Below are positions 24,443-33,668 of a DNA stretch of 64,000 bases, one piece after another. This DNA comes from Campylobacter sp. (lineage in GTDB: Bacteria > Campylobacterota > Campylobacteria > Campylobacterales > Campylobacteraceae). A program made the translations under genes and the position numbers. The DNA lies in NCBI RefSeq assembly GCF_019423325.1, contig NZ_JAHZBQ010000001.1, positions 62,001 to 126,000 of the forward strand, given 5' to 3'. Under the pieces are notes generated by a model. That model saw only the letters and a program-made list of their open reading frames with translations. It had not been told where the DNA came from and did not search any database. Position 1 is the stretch's first letter. Each line of letters starts with the position of its first letter.

Positions 24443-25890
24443 TGATTTACTCGGTAATTCGGCGCTTCCTGCGTGATGATGACGTCGTGGACGTGGCTTT
24501 CTTTAAGACCTGCGCTCGTGATCTCGACGAATTCCGCCTTTTGCTGAAAGGTCGCGATATCCTTGCTGCCGCAGTATCCCATCGAGCTTCGCAAGCCGCC
24601 TAGTAGCTGAAAGATCACGTCTTTTAACATACCAGCGTAAGGCACGCGCCCCTCAACGCCCTCGGGCACGAGTTTTTCTTTTGCGGTGCCGTCTTGAAAG
24701 TAGCGATCCGAGCTTCCCTTCTGCATCGCCGCAAGCGATCCCATGCCGCGGTAGGTTTTGTACTGGCGGCCTTGAAACGTAATGAGCTCGCCCGGGGTTT
24801 CGTAGCAGCCTGCTAGCAAGCTTCCCATCATCACGGAGCTTGCGCCCGCGGCTAGGGCTTTGGCGATGTCGCCCGAGTATTTGATGCCGCCGTCTGCGAT
24901 GATCGGAATTCCAAATTTAGCCGCCTCGATCGCGCAATCGTTGATCGCGGTAAACTGCGGCACGCCCACGCCCGCTACGATGCGGGTAGTGCAGATCGAG
25001 CCCGGGCCGATACCTACTTTAATCGCGTCGGCTCCTGCGTTTGCGATATCTTTTATGCTGGCGGGGTTTGCGACGTTTCCGACTACTACGTCCACGTCGA
25101 AATTTCGCTTCAGCTCCTTAAGCGTGTCGATAATGCCTTTGGAGTGTCCGTGCGCAGAGTCCATCACAAGCGCATCAACGCCCGCTTTTACGAGCGCTTC
25201 GGCTCTTTGCAGATGGCCTACGCTAATCGCTGCGGCGACGCGAAGGCGGCCGAATTTGTCTTTATTAGCGCTTGGATATTCGATGCGCTTTTTAAGATCT
25301 TTAATCGTAATAAGCCCCTCTAAGTGGCCGTTTGCGTCGATTATCGGAAGCTTTTCTACTTTATTATTTCTAAAAATTTTCTCCGCATCATCAAGCGTGC
25401 AGCCCTTCGGAGCGGTAATTAGCGGAGCTTTGGTCATCTTCTCGCCCACGAGCGCGGCGGTGTCGGTTTCAAAGCGCAGGTCGCGATTGGTCAAAATCCC
25501 AATCAGCACGCCGTTGTCGTCGATAACGGGAATGCCGCTGATGTGGTACTCGCTCATCAGATCGAGAGCGTCTTTGATCGTGGCGTCCGCCTTGATCGAG
25601 ATAGGATCGATGATGACGCCGCTTTCGCTCTTTTTTACGCGGCGAACCATCTTGGCTTGCGAGTCCTCGTCCATATTTTTATGGATAACGCCGATGCCGC
25701 CGAGGCGCGCCATCATTATCGCGGTGCGGTACTCGGTGACCGTATCCATCGCAGCACTCACGAGAGGGGTATTTAGCGTGATATTCTTTGTAAAACTCGT
25801 GCTGATATCGACCTCTTTGGGCAGAATTTCAGAGTATTGCGGTACCAACAAAACATCCTCGAAGGTCAGAGCCTTTTTAAGAATTTTCAT
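24439..25890 (-). CDS. guaB: Inosine-5'-monophosphate dehydrogenase
   Basis: Oxidises IMP to XMP with NAD+, the committed step of GMP synthesis. The 483-residue protein has the TIM barrel opening ALTFEDVLLVPQYSEILP. A CBS pair lies at about residues 95-205 (PISIKADATIKDALDLM). The catalytic loop is KVGIGPGSICTTRIVAGVGVPQ with C300, and the flap includes YRGMGSLAAM. GGAGAGACC precedes the ATG. It lies 15 bases after the putative restriction endonuclease gene in the same transcription direction. Confidence 0.97.
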   Translation of the reverse strand: MKILKKALTFEDVLLVPQYSEILPKEVDISTSFTKNITLNTPLVSAAMDTVTEYRTAIMMARLGGIGVIHKNMDEDSQAKMVRRVKKSESGVIIDPISIKADATIKDALDLMSEYHISGIPVIDDNGVLIGILTNRDLRFETDTAALVGEKMTKAPLITAPKGCTLDDAEKIFRNNKVEKLPIIDANGHLEGLITIKDLKKRIEYPSANKDKFGRLRVAAAISVGHLQRAEALVKAGVDALVMDSAHGHSKGIIDTLKELKRNFDVDVVVGNVANPASIKDIANAGADAIKVGIGPGSICTTRIVAGVGVPQFTAINDCAIEAAKFGIPIIADGGIKYSGDIAKALAAGASSVMMGSLLAGCYETPGELITFQGRQYKTYRGMGSLAAMQKGSSDRYFQDGTAKEKLVPEGVEGRVPYAGMLKDVIFQLLGGLRSSMGYCGSKDIATFQQKAEFVEITSAGLKESHVHDVIITQEAPNYRVNQ

Positions 25891-25905
25891 GGTCTCTCCT
25901 TGGTT

Positions 25906-26508
25906 TTAAATTTTGGCTTCTTTTCTTATTATCTTTTTATCTCTAGTTTGAGCATTTCTTTGAATTTCAGCATGATCATTTTTGATTTCTAAGGGCCAGT
26001 CTATCCCTTGTTCTTGAACATTCCAGTCTGGAAATTTTCCACCTTCTTTTTCTAAATAATTTGATAAGCAGCACTCTTCGATAAATTTATAACTTATAGA
26101 GGCGTTTTTAACTTTGTGAAATCCAAAAAGTCCTTTTATATTTTTCTTAAAATTTTCTTGATAAATCATATAAAATTCTATTTTTGCGCCTTCTAAAATC
26201 GTGTGATACAAGAAATACCAAACACCATAACTCCTAATGCTTGGGCGTCCATTTTTACCACCATCTTGATAAATATTTAATGTTCCTTTTATGCCGCCTT
26301 TATCTTGACTGCCACCAATTTTTTTAATCTCACCATTGACAACAATCAAATAAACTCTTGCAACATTTTGTATTAAAATTTTACTATCTAATATAACACC
26401 GTTCTCGTCTTTCAAAGTGCTCAGATAATTAAACTTTAACCTTGTTTTGCCATTTATATACTCTACATCAGCTATCTTAAATGCTGTTTTTACATCACTT
26501 ATTCTCAA
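25906..26508 (-). CDS. Putative type II restriction endonuclease
   Basis: A 200-residue protein directly after a DNA adenine methyltransferase, 3 bases away, so it is most likely the cognate restriction enzyme. The segment RVYLIVVNGEIKKIGGSQDKGGIKG, then Y, R and E residues, is weakly reminiscent of a GIY-YIG nuclease core. I see no certain catalytic motif and no recognition sequence can be predicted. The start is TTG at 26508 with AAGGATT upstream. The DNA is visibly richer in A and T than guaB and gatA, which fits acquisition by transfer. An uncharacterised accessory protein is the alternative. Confidence 0.65.
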   Translation of the reverse strand: MRISDVKTAFKIADVEYINGKTRLKFNYLSTLKDENGVILDSKILIQNVARVYLIVVNGEIKKIGGSQDKGGIKGTLNIYQDGGKNGRPSIRSYGVWYFLYHTILEGAKIEFYMIYQENFKKNIKGLFGFHKVKNASISYKFIEECCLSNYLEKEGGKFPDWNVQEQGIDWPLEIKNDHAEIQRNAQTRDKKIIRKEAKI

Positions 26509-26511
26509 ATT

Positions 26512-27450
26512 TTAATCCTTTATTATTAGTAGTTCATGCGACTTTTTAATGTTATTTGTATCGCCGCGCTCTAGGCGGTTTTTGCCTATACGAGTTTCAC
26601 CCTGCCCCATTGTATATTGCCAAGAAGGCTCCAAGATTTCAAAATTTTTATAGGTTTTACGCACGAATTCGCAATCGTTATAGCTAAGTATAAATTTACC
26701 ATTGTGCGTCTTTAATAAATCCGCTAGCAGCTCATGCTTGAAGCCATTATGGTGGATAGGAAAGTTGCGCTGCGGATAAATTCCTCTAAACATCTTTGAA
26801 TTCCCATCTAGAAAATACGGTGGATCTAGATAGAAAAAATCGTTCGGATAGAGCTCAAAAGCCTTTTCAAAACTTTCGCAATCCACCTTTAAATTTGGCA
26901 ATTTAAAATCTCTTATTTTTTCTATGTTCTTTAAATACCTCACTTTGTCTTCATAAATTTTACTCATCCAGCCTAAAAACCCGGGTCCATAGCTGAGATT
27001 AAAGTTGAAATAATAGTCTCTCGCTAGTGTTAGCGGTGGTAAAACCGCGTCCTTGATCCAGTGCGATTTTAGTTCCTTTTTTATGATATCATAAGTTTCT
27101 TTTGTAGGTTCTAGATTTAAAAGCTCGGCATAAAGCTCAGTGGGTCTGGCAAGTAAAACCTGCCAGAAATTTACTAAAATATCGAAAATATCAAATCCTA
27201 AAACCTCTAAATTTAGCTCCTTGGCGATAGCGATTTCCACGCTTCCACCGCCGAAAAAAGGTGAGATTACCCTCTTTGTATCGTTGGGAATTTTTTCTAT
27301 TACCAGACCTACGGCTAGGCTCTTGCCGCCAGGATAGCGCAGAGGGCTTTTTGTATAGCGCTTATAGGCTAGGTTGCAACCTTTAATACTATTTAAAAAA
27401 TCCAGCTTTCTTTGCGAAAAAGTACCGTAACGGGCAGATAGATTTTTCAT
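26512..27450 (-). CDS. DNA adenine N6-methyltransferase (D12/Dam class)
   Basis: A 312-residue SAM-dependent methyltransferase that modifies adenine and so protects host DNA. The domain order is that of the alpha class: RYPGGK at residues 38-43, then motif I SPFFGGGSVEIA with the FGGGS loop, and catalytic DPPY at residues 209-212. A region between them probably sets the recognition sequence. The ATG overlaps the gatA stop codon as ATGA, so translation is coupled to a housekeeping gene. Base composition is lower in GC than in the flanking genes. The target site is unknown. Confidence 0.88.
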   Translation of the reverse strand: MKNLSARYGTFSQRKLDFLNSIKGCNLAYKRYTKSPLRYPGGKSLAVGLVIEKIPNDTKRVISPFFGGGSVEIAIAKELNLEVLGFDIFDILVNFWQVLLARPTELYAELLNLEPTKETYDIIKKELKSHWIKDAVLPPLTLARDYYFNFNLSYGPGFLGWMSKIYEDKVRYLKNIEKIRDFKLPNLKVDCESFEKAFELYPNDFFYLDPPYFLDGNSKMFRGIYPQRNFPIHHNGFKHELLADLLKTHNGKFILSYNDCEFVRKTYKNFEILEPSWQYTMGQGETRIGKNRLERGDTNNIKKSHELLIIKD

Positions 27451-28808
27451 AGTTCTTTTGAAATATTTTCTAGGTTAAAGCCGCCGTCCAGCACCGTTTG
27501 TTCGTCGTAAGCACGCCCGATGAGCTGCGCGCTGATATTAAGAGCTTCTTTGTTTTTCGCTACCGGCACGGAGATTGCGGGAAGTCCCGCTAAATTTACG
27601 CCGATCGTGTAGATGTCGCTAAGATACGCGCGAAGCGGATCGCTAAGCTCGCCGAATTTATACGCCACGCCCGGCGCAATCGGCATAAAGATCAAATCGG
27701 CGTCTTTTAAAATTTCCTCATATTCGCTTTTGATGAATGCCCTTGCCTTCTGCGCTTTGATGTAATATGCGTCGTAGTAGCCGCTGCTTAGCACGAAGGT
27801 GCCTAGAAGCATACGGCGCTTGACCTCGTCGCCGAAGCCCTCGCCGCGGGTGTTGGCGTAGAGCTCTTTTAAATTTAAAGCCTTTGCGCGGTTTCCGTAG
27901 CGCACGCCGTCATAGCGGCTTAAATTTGCGCTAGCCTCGGCGGTTGCGATGATGTAGTAGGTCGCGATGTCGTATTTGGAGCTACAAAGATCGCGGTAAA
28001 CGATCTCATGCCCGAATGATTTTAGCTTTTCTATGGTTAAATTTAGAGCCTCTTTGACCTGCTGCGAGGCCTCGTCCACGTAGTTTTTTATAACGGCGAT
28101 CTTAAGTTTGCAATCTCCGTTTAGCTTATCCGCGGTGCTTTCGTAAGCACCCGCGTAGCTCGTGCTGTCCATCTCGTCGCGGCCTGCGATGATGTCGTAT
28201 AAGATCGCCGCGTCCTCGACGCTGCGCGTAATCGGTCCTATCTGATCGAGGCTGCTCGAATACGCCGCGAGTCCGTAGCGGCTGACCCTGCCGTAGCTCG
28301 GCTTAAAGCCTACGCAGCCGCAAAATGCCGCCGGCTGGCGGATTGAGCCGCCCGTATCGCTTCCGAGTGCGGCTATAGCGATATTTGCCGCTACGGCAGC
28401 CGCACTTCCGCCGCTACTGCCGCCGGGTACGCGCGAGTGATCGGTCGGATTGAGAGTTTTGCCGTAGAATGAGCTTTCGGTCGTGCTTCCCATCGCAAAC
28501 TCATCCATATTCGTTCGCCCAAACGGCGCCAAACCGCGCTTCCGTAGCTTTTTAATCACCGTCGCGTCGTATGGCGCTACGTAGCCTTGCAAAATTTTAC
28601 TCGCCGAGGTGACGCTCCAATCTTTTACCTGGATGTTATCTTTGATCGCGATCGGCACGCCCTCGCCGCTGATGTTTAAAGCCTCGCCCGTAAGCTGCTC
28701 TATATAGGCGCCGAGCTCTTTGGTTTTTAAAATTTTATCCTTTAGCTCCGCTCTAAGCGCCGAAATTTCATCCGCGCTCAGCTTTAGAGCCTCTTTCAAA
28801 CTTATCAT
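27447..28808 (-). CDS. gatA: Glutamyl-tRNA(Gln) amidotransferase subunit A
   Basis: The amidase subunit of GatCAB, which turns Glu-tRNA(Gln) (and often Asp-tRNA(Asn)) into the amidated form. The 453-residue length is normal. The amidase signature is clear: VPIAIKDNI with K56, then SRVPGGSSGGSAAAVAANIAIAALGSDTGGSIRQPAAFCG with the Ser-cisSer pair. The start codon overlaps the stop codon of the upstream 36-codon gene, and the end overlaps the methyltransferase start by 4 bases. GatB and GatC are not in the window. Confidence 0.96.
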   Translation of the reverse strand: MISLKEALKLSADEISALRAELKDKILKTKELGAYIEQLTGEALNISGEGVPIAIKDNIQVKDWSVTSASKILQGYVAPYDATVIKKLRKRGLAPFGRTNMDEFAMGSTTESSFYGKTLNPTDHSRVPGGSSGGSAAAVAANIAIAALGSDTGGSIRQPAAFCGCVGFKPSYGRVSRYGLAAYSSSLDQIGPITRSVEDAAILYDIIAGRDEMDSTSYAGAYESTADKLNGDCKLKIAVIKNYVDEASQQVKEALNLTIEKLKSFGHEIVYRDLCSSKYDIATYYIIATAEASANLSRYDGVRYGNRAKALNLKELYANTRGEGFGDEVKRRMLLGTFVLSSGYYDAYYIKAQKARAFIKSEYEEILKDADLIFMPIAPGVAYKFGELSDPLRAYLSDIYTIGVNLAGLPAISVPVAKNKEALNISAQLIGRAYDEQTVLDGGFNLENISKEL

Positions 28809-28915
28809 CTGCCATCCTTAAATTTATTCACGAAATAGATCCCCACGCCCGTCGCTACGCAGATCAGCGCGATCGTAAAAAATACGAAGCCGAGACTTAT
28901 GGGGCTAGCGAGCAT
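28805..28915 (-). CDS. 36-residue single-span membrane protein
   Basis: A very short gene wedged between ileS and gatA. It reads MLASPISLGFVFFTIALIC and then VATGVGIYFVNKFKDGR: one membrane span and a short basic tail. It begins 11 bases inside the ileS 3' end and its TGA overlaps the gatA ATG, a strong sign of a real coupled gene. C. jejuni has a small membrane protein gene at the same place (Cj1060c, from memory). Function is unknown. Confidence 0.7.
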   Translation of the reverse strand: MLASPISLGFVFFTIALICVATGVGIYFVNKFKDGR

Positions 28916-31664
28916 GCATGACCTTCGCGCAGCGCGGGCAGAGCTCATCCGGCTCTTTTGCGTTAAATTTCCAGCATCTCGGGCATTTGTGTTTAGAGGA
29001 TTTTACGAGGCGGAAAATTTCGTCGTTTATCTTAAACTCCGCCAGAGCTTCCTCGCTTTGCAGAGTGTCCACGTCGCTTACCATGAACCAATCCGCTACG
29101 CCTAGGATGTCGTTTGATAAAATTTCGTTCGAGCTCGTCTGCAAAACCAGCTCAAGCGTCGATTTGATGATCTTGTCCTTTTTAAGCGCGTCGATAAGCT
29201 CGAAAAATTTCTCCCTTGATTTGATTAAAATTTCGTCAAATTCTAGAAAATCGTCAAATTCTATCGGCTTATATGTCAGATCGAAAACGTCTTCTTTGCC
29301 CTCTTTAATGATTTGCGGCGCAAATTCCATCACTTCGTCGATCGTGTAGGTTAGCGTAGGCGCGATCAGAGGCAGTAGCGCTCGCGTAATCAGAGCGATT
29401 GCGCTTTGCGCGCTTCTGCGACGCGGCTCGTCGGGTGCGTCGCAGTAGAGCCTATCTTTGCAGATATCAAGATAAATTCCGCTCAGATCGGCGCTTAAGA
29501 AATTTAGTAAGGCGTTGAAGCCCTTTGAAAAATCGTAGTTTCTAAATGCCGCTTCCGCGCTCGCAAAGGCGTTTGCCGCGCGCGTTAGGATCCAGCGGTC
29601 AAGCCGCGTAAAATTACTCGTCTCGATCTCATTTAAATCGCTCGTGCTTGCGAGCAGAAATCTTATAGTATTTCGGATCTTGCGGTACTGCTCGCTTACT
29701 TGCTTAAGGATATTGTCGCTGATCTTTAGATCGGTCGAATAATCGCTCATCGCGACCCAAAGGCGTAAAATTTCCACGCCGTGGCTCTTTGCGACCTCTT
29801 GCGGATAGACGACGTTTCCGACTGATTTACTCATCTTCTGGCCCTTCTCATCGACGGTAAATCCGTGCGTGAGGATGCTTTTGTACGGCGCGCATTCGTT
29901 GATTGCGCAGCTTAGAAGCAGTGAGCTTTGAAACCAGCCGCGGTGTTGGTCGCTGCCCTCAAGATACATATCCGCAGGGAATTTGCCCGCATCGTAGGCG
30001 CCGCTTTGCAGCACCGCTTTCCATGTAGAGCCGCTATCGAACCAAACGTCTAAGATATCCATCACCTTTTCTAAATTTTCAGGCCTATAGCCGCTGTCCT
30101 GCGGCAAGAGCTCCGAAATTTCCATCTGCCACCAAGCATCCGCGCCCTTAGCCTTAAAAATTTCGTAGATATTATTTAAAATTTTTTCATCAAAGATCGG
30201 CTCTTTGGTGCTTTTATCGCGGAAGAACGCGATCGGCACGCCCCAGTCCCTCTGGCGGGAAATACACCAATCGGGGCGGTTTTCTATCATCGAGGTAAGG
30301 CGGTTGATGCCGCTTTGCGGATAAAATTTAACCTTGCCGATCTGCTCTAGCGCCACTTGGCGCAGCGTCTTACCGTCAGGCATTGGCTCGTCCATCGCGA
30401 TAAACCACTGCTTCGTCGCGCGGTAGATTACCGGCTTGTGCGTGCGCCAGCAGTGCGGATAGGAGTGGATGAATTTGCCGGATTTGATAAGTGCGGGGCC
30501 TAGAAGCTCTAAAATTCTCTCGTTTGCTTTGAAAATATGCATCCCCACGAGCTCATCTACGACGTCTGCGCGGAAGAGTTTTTTGGTTTTAAGTGTCTCG
30601 TCGAAACAGCCGCCCTCATCCACGGGCATAATCACCTCGATGCCGTATTTAAGCCCTACGAAATAATCGTCCTCGCCGTGTCCCGGAGCCGTATGCACGA
30701 GCCCGGTGCCGCCGTCCATCAGGACGTGCTCGCCGAGGATAAATTTCGAAGCTCTATCGTTTAGAGGGTTGATCGCGTTTAAGCCCTCAAGCTCGGTAGC
30801 CTTAAATTCTTTTACGATCTCGCCCTTGGTGATGCCCAGGCTTACGAGGCTTTCGACCAGAGGTTTAGCAAGGATTAAATTTTCGCTCGTCAGCGCGTAA
30901 ATTTCATTCGGGTTCAAAGATATCGCGCCGTTTGCGGGCAGCGTCCAAGGCGTGGTCGTCCAGATGACCGCTTTAGCGCCTTTCGCGCCGATTTTAGCGT
31001 TCGCTTCACCGCTTAGATCGAATGCCACGAAGATCGAGTAGTCCTCTTTGTCTTTATACTCGACCTCGGCTTCTGCGAGTGCACTTTTTGCCGCCCAGCT
31101 CCAAAACACGGGCTTACTTCGCTCGATCAGAATTCCTTTTTTTGCGATCTGGCAGAGCGCTTTGTAAATTTCAGCCTCAAACTCAAATTTTAGCGTCAGA
31201 TACGGATCGTCCCAGTCGCCCAAAATCCCCATATCTTTAAATTCATTGCGCTGCACGTCGATGAACTCTTTGGCGTGCTGTCTGCAAAGCTCGCGGATCT
31301 GCACTTTTGAAAGCGATTTTTTCCGCTCGCCTAGCTTGATCTCTACTTGCTGCTCGATCGGTAGGCCGTGGCAGTCCCAGCCCGGCACGTAGCGGATATC
31401 CTCGCCGAAGAAATAATGGGTTTTGGTGATGATGTCTTTTAAAATTTTATTCAGCGCGTGGCCGATGTGGAGGTGTCCGTTAGCGTACGGCGGGCCGTCG
31501 TGGATATTAAAGCTAACGCTTGCGCCCTTGCGCCTAGCTTTCATCTTTTCGTAAATTTTACGCTCGTCGTACCATGCCTTAAACCGCGCAGGTTCGTTTT
31601 GCGGTAGCGCGCCTCGCATCGCAAAATCCGTAGTAGGAAGAAAGAGAGTGTCTTTGTAGTCCAT
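28905..31664 (-). CDS. ileS: Isoleucyl-tRNA synthetase
   Basis: Charges tRNA(Ile) and edits mischarged valine. The 919-residue product has the class I signatures: GHLHIGHALN (HIGH box), the large editing insert with WTTTPWTLPANGAI, GQKMSKSVGN (KMSKS) and a C-terminal zinc motif CPRCWK...CPRC. I chose the ATG at 31664 (MDYKDTLFLP), preceded by AAAAGG. The longer frame to 31709 adds 15 residues without a ribosome site or family similarity. It opens the operon that runs leftward to 21302. Confidence 0.97.
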   Translation of the reverse strand: MDYKDTLFLPTTDFAMRGALPQNEPARFKAWYDERKIYEKMKARRKGASVSFNIHDGPPYANGHLHIGHALNKILKDIITKTHYFFGEDIRYVPGWDCHGLPIEQQVEIKLGERKKSLSKVQIRELCRQHAKEFIDVQRNEFKDMGILGDWDDPYLTLKFEFEAEIYKALCQIAKKGILIERSKPVFWSWAAKSALAEAEVEYKDKEDYSIFVAFDLSGEANAKIGAKGAKAVIWTTTPWTLPANGAISLNPNEIYALTSENLILAKPLVESLVSLGITKGEIVKEFKATELEGLNAINPLNDRASKFILGEHVLMDGGTGLVHTAPGHGEDDYFVGLKYGIEVIMPVDEGGCFDETLKTKKLFRADVVDELVGMHIFKANERILELLGPALIKSGKFIHSYPHCWRTHKPVIYRATKQWFIAMDEPMPDGKTLRQVALEQIGKVKFYPQSGINRLTSMIENRPDWCISRQRDWGVPIAFFRDKSTKEPIFDEKILNNIYEIFKAKGADAWWQMEISELLPQDSGYRPENLEKVMDILDVWFDSGSTWKAVLQSGAYDAGKFPADMYLEGSDQHRGWFQSSLLLSCAINECAPYKSILTHGFTVDEKGQKMSKSVGNVVYPQEVAKSHGVEILRLWVAMSDYSTDLKISDNILKQVSEQYRKIRNTIRFLLASTSDLNEIETSNFTRLDRWILTRAANAFASAEAAFRNYDFSKGFNALLNFLSADLSGIYLDICKDRLYCDAPDEPRRRSAQSAIALITRALLPLIAPTLTYTIDEVMEFAPQIIKEGKEDVFDLTYKPIEFDDFLEFDEILIKSREKFFELIDALKKDKIIKSTLELVLQTSSNEILSNDILGVADWFMVSDVDTLQSEEALAEFKINDEIFRLVKSSKHKCPRCWKFNAKEPDELCPRCAKVMHAR

Positions 31665-31751
31665 ATTTGTACCTTTTCGTGTCTTAAAAAATTTGTGAAG
31701 TTTATCCAAAACGCCATTAAAAAGCTCTGAAAGAGCAGCCTGCGTTTATGC

Positions 31752-31757
31752 TATAAT
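31752..31757 (+). promoter_or_regulatory. -10 box of the cinA-like gene
   Basis: TATAAT 25 bases before the ATG at 31783. It contains the alternative ATG at 31756 and so rules it out. Confidence 0.6.
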
Positions 31758-31782
31758 GTGCGAAAATTTAATGAGGGTCTTT

Positions 31783-32913
31783 ATGAAAAATATCATCCTT
31801 GTAATCGGCGAGGAGATCCGCTACGACGCGGCTTTGATGAGCTATATATCTCGCAGCTACGAGCAGGTTTTCGGGCGGATGGACGATCTGAAATTCTTAA
31901 GCGAAAACGATAAGGTTTTGCCCTTCGCGCTTGAAAAGATGATCGATTCGTACGATTTCATCACGATCTTTGCGGCAAACTCCGCCTACGCGGTCGTCGG
32001 TAAAATTTTATCGACGCTCTCTTTCGATTCGCTTGAGCTGAAAAACGGAGAAACCCTAGCTCCCTCGATGGCGCGCACGGTCGCGAAAAACAGCTTCCTG
32101 CTAAACGTCAGAGGCTGCTCGGTAAACGTGATCAAGGCGCTTTGCTTGCAGAGCCTGCCGCCGATCCTTCAAGACGCGCCGAGCGCGGGCGAGAGCTTTT
32201 ATCTATTCGATTGCGAATACGAAAGCGTAAAGCAGCGCCTAGAAAGCCTCGCGATCAGTTATAAAATTTCGCTTACGATCAGTAGGCCCTGCTCCTTTTT
32301 GCTACTCGTGCGCGCCAATGCGATGAAATTCGGAGCGCTGGACGCGTTTTTGCAAAGCGTCGGGAAGTATTATGAGAGCTGCTACATCGAAGGCGGCGAT
32401 TTTATGGGCTTTGTGGTGGATAGGCTGCGCGAGATAGGCGCTAAGATCACCTTTGCAGAAAGCTGCACCGCAGGACTCATCGCCGCAAAATTCGGCGCGG
32501 TTGCGGGTGTGAGCGACGTTTTTGACGGCTCGCTCGTAAGCTACGCCAACGAGATAAAAAATCTCTGGCTCAACGTAGGCGAAGATACGCTCGCACGCTA
32601 CGGCGCGGTAAGCGCGCAGACCGTGGGCGAAATGCTTGAAGGCGCGCTGCAAAGCAGCGGAGCGAGTTTTGCTCTTGCAGTAAGCGGTATCGCGGGCCCC
32701 GGCGGTGGAAGCGCGCAAAAGCCCGTAGGGACGGTCTTTATCGGCGCGAAGGAGCAGGGCGGCAAACAGATCGTCGGGGAATTTCATCTAAATGGCGATC
32801 GAAACTACATCCGCGAACAGAGCGCCGATATCGCTATCTGTTTGCTTTTGAAGCTTAGAAGCGACCTGTTTTTCGGGCGGCTTCCAAGCGCGATTGCTAG
32901 GGATGAAATTTAA
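31783..32913 (+). CDS. CinA-like protein (nicotinamide-nucleotide amidase domain)
   Basis: A 376-residue protein. The C-terminal 160 residues are a standard CinA domain: AESCTAGLIAAKFGAVAGVSDVFDGSLVSYANEIK, AVSAQTVGEMLEGAL and ALAVSGIAGPGGGSAQKPVGTVFIG. This domain deamidates NMN in pyridine-nucleotide salvage in characterised members. The N-terminal half opens MKNIILVIGEEIRYDAALM and seems a reduced, diverged version of the MoaB-like domain of full CinA. The start at 31783 has GAGGG upstream and a TATAAT box at 31752. It diverges from ileS. Confidence 0.87.
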   Translation: MKNIILVIGEEIRYDAALMSYISRSYEQVFGRMDDLKFLSENDKVLPFALEKMIDSYDFITIFAANSAYAVVGKILSTLSFDSLELKNGETLAPSMARTVAKNSFLLNVRGCSVNVIKALCLQSLPPILQDAPSAGESFYLFDCEYESVKQRLESLAISYKISLTISRPCSFLLLVRANAMKFGALDAFLQSVGKYYESCYIEGGDFMGFVVDRLREIGAKITFAESCTAGLIAAKFGAVAGVSDVFDGSLVSYANEIKNLWLNVGEDTLARYGAVSAQTVGEMLEGALQSSGASFALAVSGIAGPGGGSAQKPVGTVFIGAKEQGGKQIVGEFHLNGDRNYIREQSADIAICLLLKLRSDLFFGRLPSAIARDEI

Positions 32914-32924
32914 AGGAGCGGATT

Positions 32925-33668
32925 TTGAAAAGACGAATTTTGAAAGGGTGCGGACGCGATTTAGCGCAGAATTTTATCCGAGCGAGCGGCGAGCCGGGCT
33001 TTGGACGGCTGCGAAATTCCGTTTCAGCTGGCAGCGAGCAAAATTTTATCTCGGCGCAGGACGGATTAAATTTTATCTCGGCGGGTCGCGCTAGAAATTT
33101 TAATTTTATAAACGATTTTAGCTTTATAAGCGCGGCGCTAAATTTTACGTTGGCGCTAGTCATGGCGTGTGTTTTAAGCGGCTGCGACGGCGGATCAGAC
33201 GCGCAAGATCGTGAACAAAGCGCACGATCGGAGCAAAATTCCGCTCAAAGCTCTACGCAAAATTCTACGCAAGGCTCCGTGCCGCAGGGCTTTGAGAGCA
33301 AGCAAAAATCCGATCTGAACTCCACGATAGACGAGCTTGCAAACGATGCTAAAGTTTTGGGCGAGACCTTGCAAAATTTGCAGAAAAAGGCGCCCGAAGC
33401 GCTGAGCGATTTCGCCGCTCGCAACGCGGATCGGATCGAGGATCTGTTAAAGCAGGGCGAGGCAGCGGCGCGAGAGGCGGGCAAAAACCTTGATCAGATG
33501 GGCGAAAGCCTGCAAGGAATTATAAAAGATGCGAACGAGAGCTTAGGCAAGGTCTTGGAGGGCTTTGGCGTGCAGCCTAGACAGGAGCCGCGCGGCGGGC
33601 GCTCGCAGAAGCGCGATGAGCATCCGCAGCCCGATGACGGGAGCGGCAGACAAAGCTTTAGAATTTAA
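32925..33668 (+). CDS. Putative lipoprotein with repeat-bearing N-terminus
   Basis: A 247-residue frame from a TTG at 32925, 11 bases after the CinA gene. A lipobox-like LALVMACVLSGC puts the lipidated Cys at residue 87, far later than the usual 15-25. The preceding 60 residues are built of repeats (NFIRASGE, NFISAQDGL, NFISAGRA, NFNFIND, FSFISAALNF), encoded by AAATTTTATCTCGGCG-like DNA. The true start may lie nearer the lipobox. After the Cys come a Gln/Ser/Asn-rich linker, an amphipathic helical region (about 125-215) and a polar tail. No family was recognised. Confidence 0.55.
   Translation: MKRRILKGCGRDLAQNFIRASGEPGFGRLRNSVSAGSEQNFISAQDGLNFISAGRARNFNFINDFSFISAALNFTLALVMACVLSGCDGGSDAQDREQSARSEQNSAQSSTQNSTQGSVPQGFESKQKSDLNSTIDELANDAKVLGETLQNLQKKAPEALSDFAARNADRIEDLLKQGEAAAREAGKNLDQMGESLQGIIKDANESLGKVLEGFGVQPRQEPRGGRSQKRDEHPQPDDGSGRQSFRI

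Noticed and set aside
24860..25909. 349-codon plus-strand frame opposite guaB
   Set aside because: The full-length IMP dehydrogenase on the other strand explains the coding signal; the antisense product is Ser/Ile-rich and family-less.
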